From the NCBI GenBank assembly GCA_016795365.1, contig JAEUHN010000045.1, forward strand, positions 1 to 56,756: 56,756 nucleotides of DNA, given 5' to 3'. A model generated the notes under the pieces. That model saw only the letters and a program-made list of their open reading frames with translations. It searched no databases and was not told where the DNA came from. This stretch comes from Verrucomicrobiaceae bacterium (lineage in GTDB: Bacteria; Verrucomicrobiota; Verrucomicrobiia; Verrucomicrobiales; Verrucomicrobiaceae). Positions 26,848 through 34,768 of the stretch are shown in pieces (positions within the stretch are counted from its first letter, which is position 1; every line of letters starts with the position of its first letter). A program made the position numbers and the translations under genes.

Positions 26848-27483
26848 ATGAATCGTCGACATGCACTCAAATGGCTCACGGGCTCCGCGGCAGGAGCTGC
26901 TACAGCACCGATCATCGCCGCACCAGGAGCGACAGAGCCTGCGCCGCCAGCTTTTCCCGCGCGCTTCACCTTCCACGATCCCGACTTCAGCAAGCCGATC
27001 ACCGGACCGTGGGAACGTCTGCTGACTGAGTCTGAACTCTCAACGACCAAGGTCCTCGCCGACATCATCTTGCCCAAAGATGAGCACGGTCCTGCGGCGA
27101 GTGAGATCGGAGTGCATGACTTCATCAATGAATGGATCAGTGCACCCTATCCCGATCAGCGCGAGGATTGCGAGGTGGTTCGTGGCGGGCTTGCGTGGAT
27201 CAACACCGAGAGCTTTCGTCGCTTCGCGAAGCCGTTTGCGGAGTTGTCTCACGAACAGCAGATTTCGATCATTGATGAGATCGCAGCGGTCGATGCAAAA
27301 CCCGAGCACGCAATCGGTGCCGCATTCTTCAAGGAGTTCCGCCATCTCTGCCTCGGTGGCTACTACACGCACTCGTCCACGTGGCAGCAACTCGGCTACG
27401 TCGGCAATATCAGTGTGGGTGGCCCCTATCCGGGTGTTCCCCAGGAGATCATTGAGAAGCTCGGCCTGCAGGATGTGGCGTGA
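26848..27483 (+). CDS. Gluconate 2-dehydrogenase subunit 3-like protein, putative Tat substrate
   Basis: This 211-residue protein begins MNRRHALKWLTGSAAGAATA, a twin-arginine-like signal with Arg3-Arg4 before a hydrophobic stretch. The mature part matches the small subunit of membrane-bound gluconate dehydrogenases, with LADIILPKDEHGPAASEIGV and DFINEWI near residues 70-100, and GGYYTHSSTWQQLGYVG near the end. The subunit supports assembly and export of the flavoprotein subunit. I start at ATG 26848 because the signal begins there. It lies 11 bp after the GMC gene, so the two are an operon and probably one complex. Confidence 0.85.
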   Translation: MNRRHALKWLTGSAAGAATAPIIAAPGATEPAPPAFPARFTFHDPDFSKPITGPWERLLTESELSTTKVLADIILPKDEHGPAASEIGVHDFINEWISAPYPDQREDCEVVRGGLAWINTESFRRFAKPFAELSHEQQISIIDEIAAVDAKPEHAIGAAFFKEFRHLCLGGYYTHSSTWQQLGYVGNISVGGPYPGVPQEIIEKLGLQDVA

Positions 27484-27593
27484 GATTTGCCGCAGATTCG
27501 CTGGAGAAAATCAACGCCAACGTAGAATAGCCGTCTCATTCGCACGCGCTTCAATCGCGCCCGTTTCAGTTCAATCCAAAACCACAACACACC

Positions 27594-28652
27594 ATGGGCC
27601 TCATCGACTACCTCAAAGGACAGTTCCTCGAAATCATCGAATGGACGGACGACTCACGCGACACCTTGTCCTGGCGCTTCCCGGATGAGGACAAGGAAAT
27701 CAAAAACGGTGCGCAGCTCATCGTGCGCGAGTCGCAGACCGTGCAGTTCGTTTACCTCGGCCAGTTCGGCGACACCTTCGGCCCTGGCAAACACACTCTC
27801 GTCACCGACAACATCCCGATCCTCTCCACGCTGAAGGGTTGGAAGTATGGCTTCAACTCGCCCTTCAAGGCGGACGTGTATTACATCAACACGCGCCTCT
27901 TCACCGGCAACAAATGGGGCACCAGCAACCCCATCATGATGCGCGATCAGGACTTCGGCATCGTGCGGGTGAGAGCCTTTGGCACCTTCGACTTCCGCAT
28001 CACCGATCCGAAGCTCTTCCTCAAGGAAGTTGCTGGCAGCGATCATCACTTCCGTCTCGATGAGTTCGCTGACACGATGCGCTCGCGCATCATCAGCGTA
28101 TTCTCCGAGGCGCTCGCCACGGCCAAGGTGCCGGTGCTCGACCTCGCCACGCGTTACAGCGAACTCGGCGAAGCACTGCTGCCTGTCATCAATCCGATCA
28201 CCACGGGCAAGTATGGCATCGAGATCGCCAGCTTCATCCTTGAGAACGCCAGCGTGCCGCCAGAAGTCGAAGCCGCGATCGACAAGCGCAGCAGCATGTC
28301 CGCCATCGGCAACCTCAACGACTACGTGAAGTTCCAGATGGCCGAGGGCATGGCCAAGGGCGGTGGCGCAGGTGCTCCCGCCGAGATGGCTATGGGCTTC
28401 GCGATGGCGCAGGAGATGATGAAGAACACCAATCTCACGCCGTCCGGTCCTGCGACTCCGCCTCCGCTTCCGGGTGCAGCCGCACCTGCCGGTGGCGTGG
28501 AAATCTTGACCCCAGCGCAGGTCGCTCAATCCCTCGGTGTGACCGAACAGGACGTCCTCGCCAGCCTGGAAGCCGGTGATATTAAGGGCAAGAAGATCGG
28601 CTCTGCCTGGCGTGTGACCAAGGCCGCGCTCGACGAGTTCCTCGCCAAGTAA
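27594..28652 (+). CDS. SPFH-domain protein with C-terminal excisionase-type HTH
   Basis: This 352-residue protein resembles B. subtilis YdjI-type SPFH ('virion core') proteins, which form membrane-associated scaffolds linked to envelope stress. The SPFH/band-7 region is at about 25-240 (QFVYLGQFGDTFGPGKHTLV, then FGIVRVRAFGTFDFRITDP). A Gly/Met/Pro-rich linker at about 252-300 leads to a MerR/excisionase-type helix-turn-helix at 302-352 (LTPAQVAQSLGVTEQDVLAS, IGSAWRVTKAALDEFL). Such a fold usually binds DNA; here it may bind protein. There is no signal peptide. The zinc-ribbon gene 27 bp downstream is the expected partner, but no pspA homologue is nearby. Confidence 0.85.
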   Translation: MGLIDYLKGQFLEIIEWTDDSRDTLSWRFPDEDKEIKNGAQLIVRESQTVQFVYLGQFGDTFGPGKHTLVTDNIPILSTLKGWKYGFNSPFKADVYYINTRLFTGNKWGTSNPIMMRDQDFGIVRVRAFGTFDFRITDPKLFLKEVAGSDHHFRLDEFADTMRSRIISVFSEALATAKVPVLDLATRYSELGEALLPVINPITTGKYGIEIASFILENASVPPEVEAAIDKRSSMSAIGNLNDYVKFQMAEGMAKGGGAGAPAEMAMGFAMAQEMMKNTNLTPSGPATPPPLPGAAAPAGGVEILTPAQVAQSLGVTEQDVLASLEAGDIKGKKIGSAWRVTKAALDEFLAK

Positions 28653-28679
28653 CTCACCGGCCGGTCAGCCTTCCCGCGC

Positions 28680-29753
28680 ATGTCCGAGATCACTGCTCTC
28701 AAGAAGTTCAACTGCACCGCCTGCGGTGCCGAAGCTGTCTGGACGCCCTCGAAGCAAACGCTGGTGTGCCCTTACTGCGGCACCGTGGCGAATGTGGAAC
28801 TCAAGAAGGACGTGGCCGCCGTGCGCGAGAATGATCTTCTCAAAGCACTGCGGTCACTGCCCGAGGACGATGGCGGCTGGCAAGTGGCTCGTAAGACGGT
28901 GAAGTGCCAGAGCTGTCAGGCGATCAGCGTCTTCGATCCGACGCGCGTCGCTCAACGTTGCGACTTCTGCGGCTCGCCCTCGCTCATCGCACAGGATGAC
29001 ATCAAAGCCCCCGTGCGGCCCGAGGCTGTGCTGCCGTTCGTAGTGCCGGATACGAAGGTGCGAGAGTCGATCCGACAATGGTATGGCAGCCATTGGTTCG
29101 CGCCGAATGCGCTCGGCACCAAGGCCCTGACGGACACGCTGCACGGGCTCTACCTTCCCTACTGGACCTTCGACGCCAACGTCTATGCCCAGTGGCAGGC
29201 GGAAGCCGGTTACTATTACTACACGCGCGACAGCGAGGGAAAGCAGCAGCGGCATGTGCGCTGGGAACACGCGAGCGGGGAGTTGGAGCACTTCTTCGAT
29301 GATCTGCTCGTGCCTGCATCGCGGGGCGTGCATCCGAAGCTGCTGGACGGCGTCTCGCCCTTCCCTACAACGGATGCGCTCGTGCCTTATGATCCGGGTT
29401 ATCTCACCGGTTGGGTGGTGGAGCAGTATCAGATCAATCTGGAAGCCGCCGCCCATGCGAGCCATGAGAGCATGGAGGAACACATCGCCTCCTTGTGCTC
29501 CCGACAAGTGCCCGGCGACACGCAGCGCAATCTGCGTGTGAGCACGCAATACTCCGGCCAGACCTTCAAACATGTGCTCCTGCCCGTGTGGCTGCTGACT
29601 TACAACTACGGCAGCAAGTCGTATCAAGTCGCGGTCAACGGCGTCACCGGAAAGATCGATGGCGAGTATCCGCTGAGCTGGGTGAAGATCATGATCGTCA
29701 CCGTGCTGGTGCTGATCGCTTTGGGCATCATCCTGGCAAACTCAGGCAACTAA
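28680..29753 (+). CDS. Zinc-ribbon protein with C-terminal membrane anchor (YdjG-like)
   Basis: This 357-residue protein opens with a TFIIB-type zinc ribbon (Cys12, Cys15, Cys30, Cys33) and has a second four-cysteine ribbon (Cys76, Cys79, Cys94, Cys97). A beta-rich middle with VLPFVVPDTKV and GLYLPYWTFDANV, shared with YdjG-type proteins, leads to VLLPVWLLTYNYGSKSYQVA and one membrane helix at about 335-353. It should sit on the cytoplasmic side with its tail in the membrane. It pairs with the SPFH-HTH gene, an association also found in the ydjFGHI envelope-stress operon of Bacillus. Its stop overlaps the stop of the convergent lipoate ligase gene. Confidence 0.8.
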   Translation: MSEITALKKFNCTACGAEAVWTPSKQTLVCPYCGTVANVELKKDVAAVRENDLLKALRSLPEDDGGWQVARKTVKCQSCQAISVFDPTRVAQRCDFCGSPSLIAQDDIKAPVRPEAVLPFVVPDTKVRESIRQWYGSHWFAPNALGTKALTDTLHGLYLPYWTFDANVYAQWQAEAGYYYYTRDSEGKQQRHVRWEHASGELEHFFDDLLVPASRGVHPKLLDGVSPFPTTDALVPYDPGYLTGWVVEQYQINLEAAAHASHESMEEHIASLCSRQVPGDTQRNLRVSTQYSGQTFKHVLLPVWLLTYNYGSKSYQVAVNGVTGKIDGEYPLSWVKIMIVTVLVLIALGIILANSGN

Positions 29754-30406
29754 CGGCTCCACTCGGGTGTCGCATAACGATTGCGCACCAGATCGTGGGC
29801 TCGTTCGAGCACTTGGCTGGATGGTTCAGTGAGCGCGCTCACCTCGCGTGCGAGTTTGGTGGCGAACTGTCTCCAGAACTCCCCATCCAGGCGTGTCTTC
29901 ACACTGCCTTGATGAAGCAATCCCGCACGGTTGCGACGCTGCCCTGCGCCTGCGATCTTGCGGGGTCCTTGCACGATGTCGTGCAGTGCGGGTGCTTCAA
30001 AGCACAGTGCCCCGGCTTTGCGATCCTCCTCGGTGGCAAGGCGGCATGGACCGTGCCCCGCCGCGTTGAGTTGCTCGGCGAGCGCGTGGTGAATCTCGCG
30101 ATACGAGTCCAGCGGTCGCGTCAGCGCCCATGGGTCTGACATTGGCACGACGAGCGCATACGTCGCATCGCCGCCGTGCCAGACGATGCCTCCACCGGTC
30201 CAACGTCGAACGATGGGACCATCGAACTCGACAGCTCTCAGATCGTGACTGTAGCCGACCGTCACGCTCGGACGATCCCAGTGGTAAACTCGCAGCACCG
30301 GGGTGGTCGCGAGTTCCAGGAGCGCTTGGTCGATCGCCATGTTGAGCATGGCAGGCTGAGGACTCACTTCGACGATGAGATGAAGCGAATCAAAGGGCGG
30401 ATTCAT
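29750..30406 (-). CDS. Lipoate-protein ligase A family protein
   Basis: This 218-residue protein has the LplA/LipB/BirA catalytic fold, which attaches lipoate or octanoate to a lysine of 2-oxoacid dehydrogenases and GcvH. The substrate loop reads RRWTGGGIVWHG (about 67-78), and the conserved lysine is in RKIAGAGQRRNR (about 148-159), where the enzyme binds the acyl-adenylate. It is shorter than E. coli LplA (338) and lacks the C-terminal accessory domain, so it may be an amidotransferase/octanoyltransferase or need a partner. Its start overlaps the end of the PhyH gene by 17 bp, and it is the last gene of the actP operon. Confidence 0.8.
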   Translation of the reverse strand: MNPPFDSLHLIVEVSPQPAMLNMAIDQALLELATTPVLRVYHWDRPSVTVGYSHDLRAVEFDGPIVRRWTGGGIVWHGGDATYALVVPMSDPWALTRPLDSYREIHHALAEQLNAAGHGPCRLATEEDRKAGALCFEAPALHDIVQGPRKIAGAGQRRNRAGLLHQGSVKTRLDGEFWRQFATKLAREVSALTEPSSQVLERAHDLVRNRYATPEWSR

Positions 30407-31061
30407 ACCACGAGAGGCCCTCCGCCAGGGCTCCAGGCGGAGCGAACTCGAGATGGATCACGCGCCGGTGGGAAGGAGACTCTGCCTTGGAGGAGGCGTG
30501 GAGCAGGAGTGGCTTCATGAGCAAAGCATCTCCCGGCTCGGCCTCGCAGGTGACTTCCGCAGTTCGCTCACGACAAGCAGCGATAGCTTCCGCGTCGAGG
30601 CGTCCGTGGAGGTGCGATCCTGGGAGCACCTTGAGAGCACCATTGCTTCCATGGGTAGGATCAAGGTGGAGGCGGATGGTGGTCATCTGGTTGAGCAGCG
30701 AAACGGGAGGCTGCACATGTGGCACGCCATGCTTGACCGACCACGGACCATAGCCTGGCGTATCGATCTCGCGCTTCACACAGATGGTCAGGTCCTGGTG
30801 CCAGGCGACCAGCCAATTCGCTCCGGGTATCTTGTCGAAAAGGATGCCACGCACACAAACAGCCCCCTCGGGAACGAGTGCGGTCAGCCAGGGCCTAAAC
30901 GTCAAATCTCGGATCAGCGCGGAGCGTTGCAGCAGGTCTCTGATACCCTGCACCTCGCCAGGGTAAACCAAAGCCAGTCGATCTGCTTCGGTTCGGAGGG
31001 GCTCAAGTTCGGGTTGCGGAACAACCTGGCGCACGAGCTGAAAGCCCTCCGTCTCGAGCAT
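30390..31061 (-). CDS. Phytanoyl-CoA dioxygenase (PhyH) family protein
   Basis: This 223-residue Fe(II)/2-oxoglutarate-dependent oxygenase-like protein has the iron ligands His88-x-Asp90 (AWHQDLT) and a distal His188 (LLLHASS). An arginine about ten residues on (SHRRVIHLEF) could bind 2-oxoglutarate. All are in the expected order, so it should be active. The PhyH family hydroxylates many small molecules, and the substrate here is unknown. It lies 6 bp after the symporter gene and overlaps the lipoate ligase gene by 17 bp. That arrangement suggests work on a compound taken up by the symporter, but this is an inference. Confidence 0.8.
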   Translation of the reverse strand: MLETEGFQLVRQVVPQPELEPLRTEADRLALVYPGEVQGIRDLLQRSALIRDLTFRPWLTALVPEGAVCVRGILFDKIPGANWLVAWHQDLTICVKREIDTPGYGPWSVKHGVPHVQPPVSLLNQMTTIRLHLDPTHGSNGALKVLPGSHLHGRLDAEAIAACRERTAEVTCEAEPGDALLMKPLLLHASSKAESPSHRRVIHLEFAPPGALAEGLSWYESAL

Positions 31062-31067
31062 GGCCGA

Positions 31068-32639
31068 TCAATGCGAGGTCGCTTTCTCTGCCCCCAGGCC
31101 GGTGTGGGCGCGGACAGTGAGTTCGGCAAACTTGGCTTCGGCGTCGGGATCGCGCGCCGTGAGGATGGTGCCGAGGTAGGCTGCGAGGAAACCGACGGGA
31201 ATGCTGACGATGCCAGGGTTCTCCAGCGGGAACACATGTCCCAGGAAGGCGGGGCCATTCTTGCTGAGGAGGATCAGCAGGATGGAACTGGTGAGACCCA
31301 CAGCGAGGCCTGCGACGGCACCTGCGGTATTGAAGCGCTTCCAGAACACACTGAGCACAATCACGGGCAGGTTGGCCGAGGCTGCGACGGCGAAGGCGAG
31401 GCCGACCAGGAAGGCGGCGTTGACGCTCGGGCCCAGGTAGATCGCAATCGCGATGCTCACGGCACCCACGCAGAAGGCGGTGATACGCGCGACTCGCACC
31501 TCCTGGCCAGGGCGCGTCTCTTTGCCGTGATGAATCACGTTGGTGTAGAAGTCGTGCGCGAAGCTCGCGCTGGCGCTCATCGTGAGACCAGCGACCACGG
31601 CTAGAATCGTAGCAAAGGCAACGGCGCTGATGAAGGCGAAGAACATTTCGCCACCGAGTTGCTGGGCGAGGATCGGCGCGACCATGTTGGTGTCCGGCTT
31701 GCCATCGGCGGTGGTGATGAGCGCTTTCTTCAGAATCGTGGCGGCACCAAAGCCGAAGAAGGTCGTCATGATGTAGAACAGACCAATGATCGCCATCGCC
31801 CACACGACGCTGGACCGTGCGGTCTTGGCATCGGGCACGGTGTAGAAACGGACGAGGATGTGGGGCAGACCGGCGGTGCCGAGCACCAGACCAAGGCCGA
31901 GCGAAACGAGGTCGAGCGGACCCCAAGGACCTGCGGCGGCGACACCGAACTTCAATCCCGGTTCCATCAGGTTCTTCGGTGCAGCGCTGCCGCCATAGTC
32001 CGCATGGGCCACAGCTTCGAAGAATTTCGCGAAGCTAAAGCTGTGATGCTGGAGCACGAGGTAGCTGAGCAGGATCGCACCCGCCATGAGCAGCAGCGCC
32101 TTGATGATCTGCACCCAGGTGGTGGCGAGCATGCCGCCGAAGACCACATACACCAGCATCAGCACGCCCACACCGATCACTGCGGGAGCGAAGGGCAGAT
32201 GAATGAGTTTTTGAATGATGACCCCTGCGCCCACCATCTGCGCGATCATGTAGAAGGTGGAAACGGTCAGCGTGCTCAGCGAGGCGAGGGCGCGCACCGG
32301 ACGAGGGCTGAGGCGATACGCGAGCAGGTCGGCCATGGTGTATTTGCCCGCATTCCGCAGTGGTTCGGCCACGATGAGAAGCACCGTGATGTAGGCCACG
32401 AGGAAGCCCACGGAATACATGAAGCCATCGTAACCCGAGAAGCAGATCATCCCGGAGATGCCGAGGAAGGAGGCGGCACTCATGTAGTCGCCCGCGACGG
32501 CGAGGCCGTTCTGCCAGCCGGTGATGCTGCGTCCAGCAGCGAAGTAGGCACTGGCACCGGTGTTGCGCTTGGCGGCCCAGAAGGTGATGAGCAACGTGAG
32601 AGCCACGAAGCTGAGGAACATGATCAAGGGGACGGACAT
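31068..32639 (-). CDS. actP: Sodium:solute symporter, acetate permease (ActP)-like
   Basis: This 523-residue membrane protein has about 13 helices and belongs to the SSS family. The N-terminal part follows ActP: YFAAGRSITGWQNGLAVAGD, then MSAASFLGISGMICFSGYDG, which holds the substrate/Na+ site. Further on is VVFGGMLATTWVQIIKALLL. It should import acetate or another short carboxylate with Na+. The DUF485 gene 48 bp upstream is the usual ActP partner (E. coli yjcH), which supports the assignment. No acs (acetyl-CoA synthetase) gene is next to it; the downstream genes are PhyH and a lipoate ligase. Confidence 0.88.
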   Translation of the reverse strand: MSVPLIMFLSFVALTLLITFWAAKRNTGASAYFAAGRSITGWQNGLAVAGDYMSAASFLGISGMICFSGYDGFMYSVGFLVAYITVLLIVAEPLRNAGKYTMADLLAYRLSPRPVRALASLSTLTVSTFYMIAQMVGAGVIIQKLIHLPFAPAVIGVGVLMLVYVVFGGMLATTWVQIIKALLLMAGAILLSYLVLQHHSFSFAKFFEAVAHADYGGSAAPKNLMEPGLKFGVAAAGPWGPLDLVSLGLGLVLGTAGLPHILVRFYTVPDAKTARSSVVWAMAIIGLFYIMTTFFGFGAATILKKALITTADGKPDTNMVAPILAQQLGGEMFFAFISAVAFATILAVVAGLTMSASASFAHDFYTNVIHHGKETRPGQEVRVARITAFCVGAVSIAIAIYLGPSVNAAFLVGLAFAVAASANLPVIVLSVFWKRFNTAGAVAGLAVGLTSSILLILLSKNGPAFLGHVFPLENPGIVSIPVGFLAAYLGTILTARDPDAEAKFAELTVRAHTGLGAEKATSH

Positions 32640-32687
32640 GGGAGCGAAGAGGCTGAGAGTCGGGGTGAAACGTGGAAGGGCAGAGGA

Positions 32688-33014
32688 TCAATGATGGTCG
32701 TGAATCACTTCGGCGGCGGACTTGTCCCAGCCAGTGGCCACGCGGACGTAGATGAAGGCCATGATCCAGGCCATGAAGAACTGCGAGAGCGCAAAAACGT
32801 AGGCCACATTCACCTCGCCCCAGACCTTCTTTTTCATCAGATCGGGACAGTAGCCCACGAGCACCGGCAGCGCGAGATAGTAGATCAGGAAGAAGATCGT
32901 CGCTGGGATGATGAACTTTGCTTTACGCGCCAGCAGGTGGCGGAAGGCGGGCTTGGCTTCGATTTCTGCCCAGTTCACAACTGGCGTTTTCTCGGAAGGA
33001 TTCGGTGCGGACAT
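32688..33014 (-). CDS. DUF485 family membrane protein (YjcH-like)
   Basis: This 108-residue protein has two membrane helices (IPATIFFLIYYLALPVLVGY and a second ending AWIMAFIYVRVA). It matches the DUF485 pattern of 'F..L...K..F..P....F' and a final VATGWDKSAAEV. I start at ATG 33014 (MSAPNPSEKTPV); the longer frame only adds 14 Pro-rich residues. In many bacteria such genes precede the acetate/solute symporter, as here. Its role in transport is not well defined. It begins the minus-strand operon and is divergent from a small membrane gene at 33113. Confidence 0.85.
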   Translation of the reverse strand: MSAPNPSEKTPVVNWAEIEAKPAFRHLLARKAKFIIPATIFFLIYYLALPVLVGYCPDLMKKKVWGEVNVAYVFALSQFFMAWIMAFIYVRVATGWDKSAAEVIHDHH

Positions 33015-33112
33015 AGGAGAGGGCGCGAGGCTAGGAGGTTCGTGCGCAAGTGGCAAGGAGAGAACACACCGATCTTGAAGCCTGTTTCATGCCATGTAGC
33101 ATCTTCCCCACC

Positions 33113-33427
33113 ATGGCCAAGAAGCGCAGAAAAAAGCAAGCAGCCCCGGTCACCACGCCGGCCAATCAGCCCCAAGGTCCACGTCGCCCCTGGGAGTGGA
33201 TCGTCATCGCTTCGATTTGTGGCGTGATCGGCTTGGTGATGCTCTTTGCGCGCTCCGGGCGTGTGGTGCCCTTGCCTGCTGATCACAAGGGGCCTGAACC
33301 CACGGTCTCAGCCATGAACGCCGGCGAGATGCGCGCCTACGGGCTGCTCACCTTGCTCCTCGGCCTGGGCATGGGTGCCATCGCCTGGCATCAGTGGAAG
33401 AATCCGCCGAAGGACGACGAAGCGTAG
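33113..33427 (+). CDS. Small two-helix membrane protein, unknown
   Basis: This 104-residue protein begins with a basic N-terminus (MAKKRRKK), followed by a Pro/Thr/Gln-rich stretch and two membrane helices at about 28-46 (WIVIASICGVIGLVMLFA) and 73-90 (YGLLTLLLGLGMGAIAW). The C-terminus is short and polar. I do not recognise a family. It is divergent from the DUF485 gene with a 98-bp shared promoter region, and its stop is 8 bp before the next gene. Confidence 0.6.
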   Translation: MAKKRRKKQAAPVTTPANQPQGPRRPWEWIVIASICGVIGLVMLFARSGRVVPLPADHKGPEPTVSAMNAGEMRAYGLLTLLLGLGMGAIAWHQWKNPPKDDEA

Positions 33428-33435
33428 TGTCCTTC

Positions 33436-34725
33436 ATGTCCCCGCGTTCCCGCATTGACTCCATCCGCGCCGCCTTCCCCAGTGAGGGGTTGTTTCGCGA
33501 CAAGGAGTGGCGCATGTGGCCCGAGTCGTTCGTGCTCCCGGCGGGCATTGCGGAATTGATCGAGCAGCTCGGACCCGCATTGCGAGCCTTCCAGCGTGCG
33601 TGCAATGAACTCTACTTTGCAGGCGGCGAGCATGCGTGGGTCGCCGCGTTGCTGGATCAAGGCAAACCCCAGGACGTGATCGAACTGGGCCGCCAGGATC
33701 GCTGGCACAATGCTTTGCCCAGTGTGCTGCGGCCCGACCTCGTGCTCACGGAGACGGGTGTGTGCATCAGCGAACTCGATTCCCTGCCCGGTGGCATGGG
33801 GCTCACGGGCTGGCTGAATGAAACGTATGCCAGCCTAGGCGACGACGTTCTCGGTGGTGCTCGCGGCATGATCGACGGCTTCGCGACGGCGTTTCCAAAC
33901 GAGAACATCCTCATCTCTCGCGAGTCCTCGGATTACGAGCCCGAGATGCACTGGATCGCGAAGCACCTGAATCGTCGCGTGCTGCGAACTCAGGAAATTC
34001 ATCCTTCATCCTTCATCCTTCATCCTTTCGTTTACCGTTTCTTCGAGCTGTGGGATCTCGCGAACGTCGAGCACTCGGAAGACTGGCTCGCACTCGCACG
34101 TTCGGGCGATGTCACCTTCACGCCACCGCTCAAAGCCTTCCTCGAAGAGAAGTTGTGGCTCGCGTTGTTCTGGACGCCGCAACTCAAAGATTACTGGCGC
34201 GATGCGCTGGGCGAGGCGCATTTCGTCTTGCTGAGGCAATGCATTCCCCAGGGCTGGGTGGTCGATCCCGCGCCGCTACCGCCTTACGCAGAAAGGACGG
34301 GGCTCAATGTGCATTCGTGGGACGAAGTGGAGCGCTTCGGCAGCAGGGCGCGCGAACTCGTGCTGAAGATCAGCGGCTTCTCTGAGAAGGGCTGGGGCTC
34401 GCGTGGTGTATTCATCGGTCACGACTTGTCCCAGGAAGACTGGAAGCGCGCGCTGGAAGAGGCGCTGGCCAGCTTCCCGCGCAATCCGTATGTGCTCCAG
34501 CGCTTCCATCGCGGTCGCGTGGTGCATCATTCCTCGTGGGATGATCGTGCAGGCATCGTGACCGACATGCAGGCACGCGTGCGGCTGTGCCCGTATTACT
34601 TCGTGCCGGCAGGCACCGAAGAGACGAACCTCGGTGGCGTGCTCGCGACGGTGTGCCCGGCGGACAAGAAGATCCTGCACGGCATGCGCGATGCGATGAT
34701 GCTGCCCTGCGTGGCCAGAGCGTGA
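33436..34725 (+). CDS. Uncharacterised protein, possibly ATP-grasp-like, with an internal heptamer repeat
   Basis: This 429-residue protein has no signal peptide. I start at ATG 33436 (MSPRSRIDSIRAAF), 8 bp after the previous stop; the GTG at 33394 would overlap that gene. Two parts suggest an ATP-grasp ligase: an N-terminal half with LVLTETGVCISELDSLPGG, and a C-terminal half with ELVLKISGFSEKGWGSRGV and NPYVLQRFHRGR, where nucleotide-binding strands and a conserved Lys/Glu could lie. Glutathionylspermidine-synthase-like proteins have a comparable order. No firm family assignment is possible. A stretch near residues 188-197 is encoded by four copies of TTCATCC, so that segment is low-complexity. 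It is co-directional with the hldE/purN gene. Confidence 0.6.
   Translation: MSPRSRIDSIRAAFPSEGLFRDKEWRMWPESFVLPAGIAELIEQLGPALRAFQRACNELYFAGGEHAWVAALLDQGKPQDVIELGRQDRWHNALPSVLRPDLVLTETGVCISELDSLPGGMGLTGWLNETYASLGDDVLGGARGMIDGFATAFPNENILISRESSDYEPEMHWIAKHLNRRVLRTQEIHPSSFILHPFVYRFFELWDLANVEHSEDWLALARSGDVTFTPPLKAFLEEKLWLALFWTPQLKDYWRDALGEAHFVLLRQCIPQGWVVDPAPLPPYAERTGLNVHSWDEVERFGSRARELVLKISGFSEKGWGSRGVFIGHDLSQEDWKRALEEALASFPRNPYVLQRFHRGRVVHHSSWDDRAGIVTDMQARVRLCPYYFVPAGTEETNLGGVLATVCPADKKILHGMRDAMMLPCVARA
33998..34025 (+). repeat. Four perfect TTCATCC heptamers inside a coding region
   Basis: The unit TTCATCC occurs four times in a row at 33998-34025, within the gene at 33436-34725. Because the unit is 7 nt and not a multiple of three, the copies are read in changing frames, giving a segment rich in His, Pro, Ser, Phe and Ile. 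The reading frame stays open. Confidence 0.85.
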
Positions 34726-34768
34726 AGAGCTTTCCTCCTCGCCTCTTGCATCTTGGTGAACTTTCGCC

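Noticed and set aside
29750..29753. Overlapping stop codons of convergent genes as a sign of a sequencing error
   Set aside because: Both proteins end at natural family lengths, with a membrane helix on one side and a complete ligase fold on the other, so the 4-bp overlap is simply compact packing.
30453..31604. A 383-codon ORF on the plus strand opposite phyH and actP
   Set aside because: It crosses two real genes, shows no domain and has the composition of a shadow frame.
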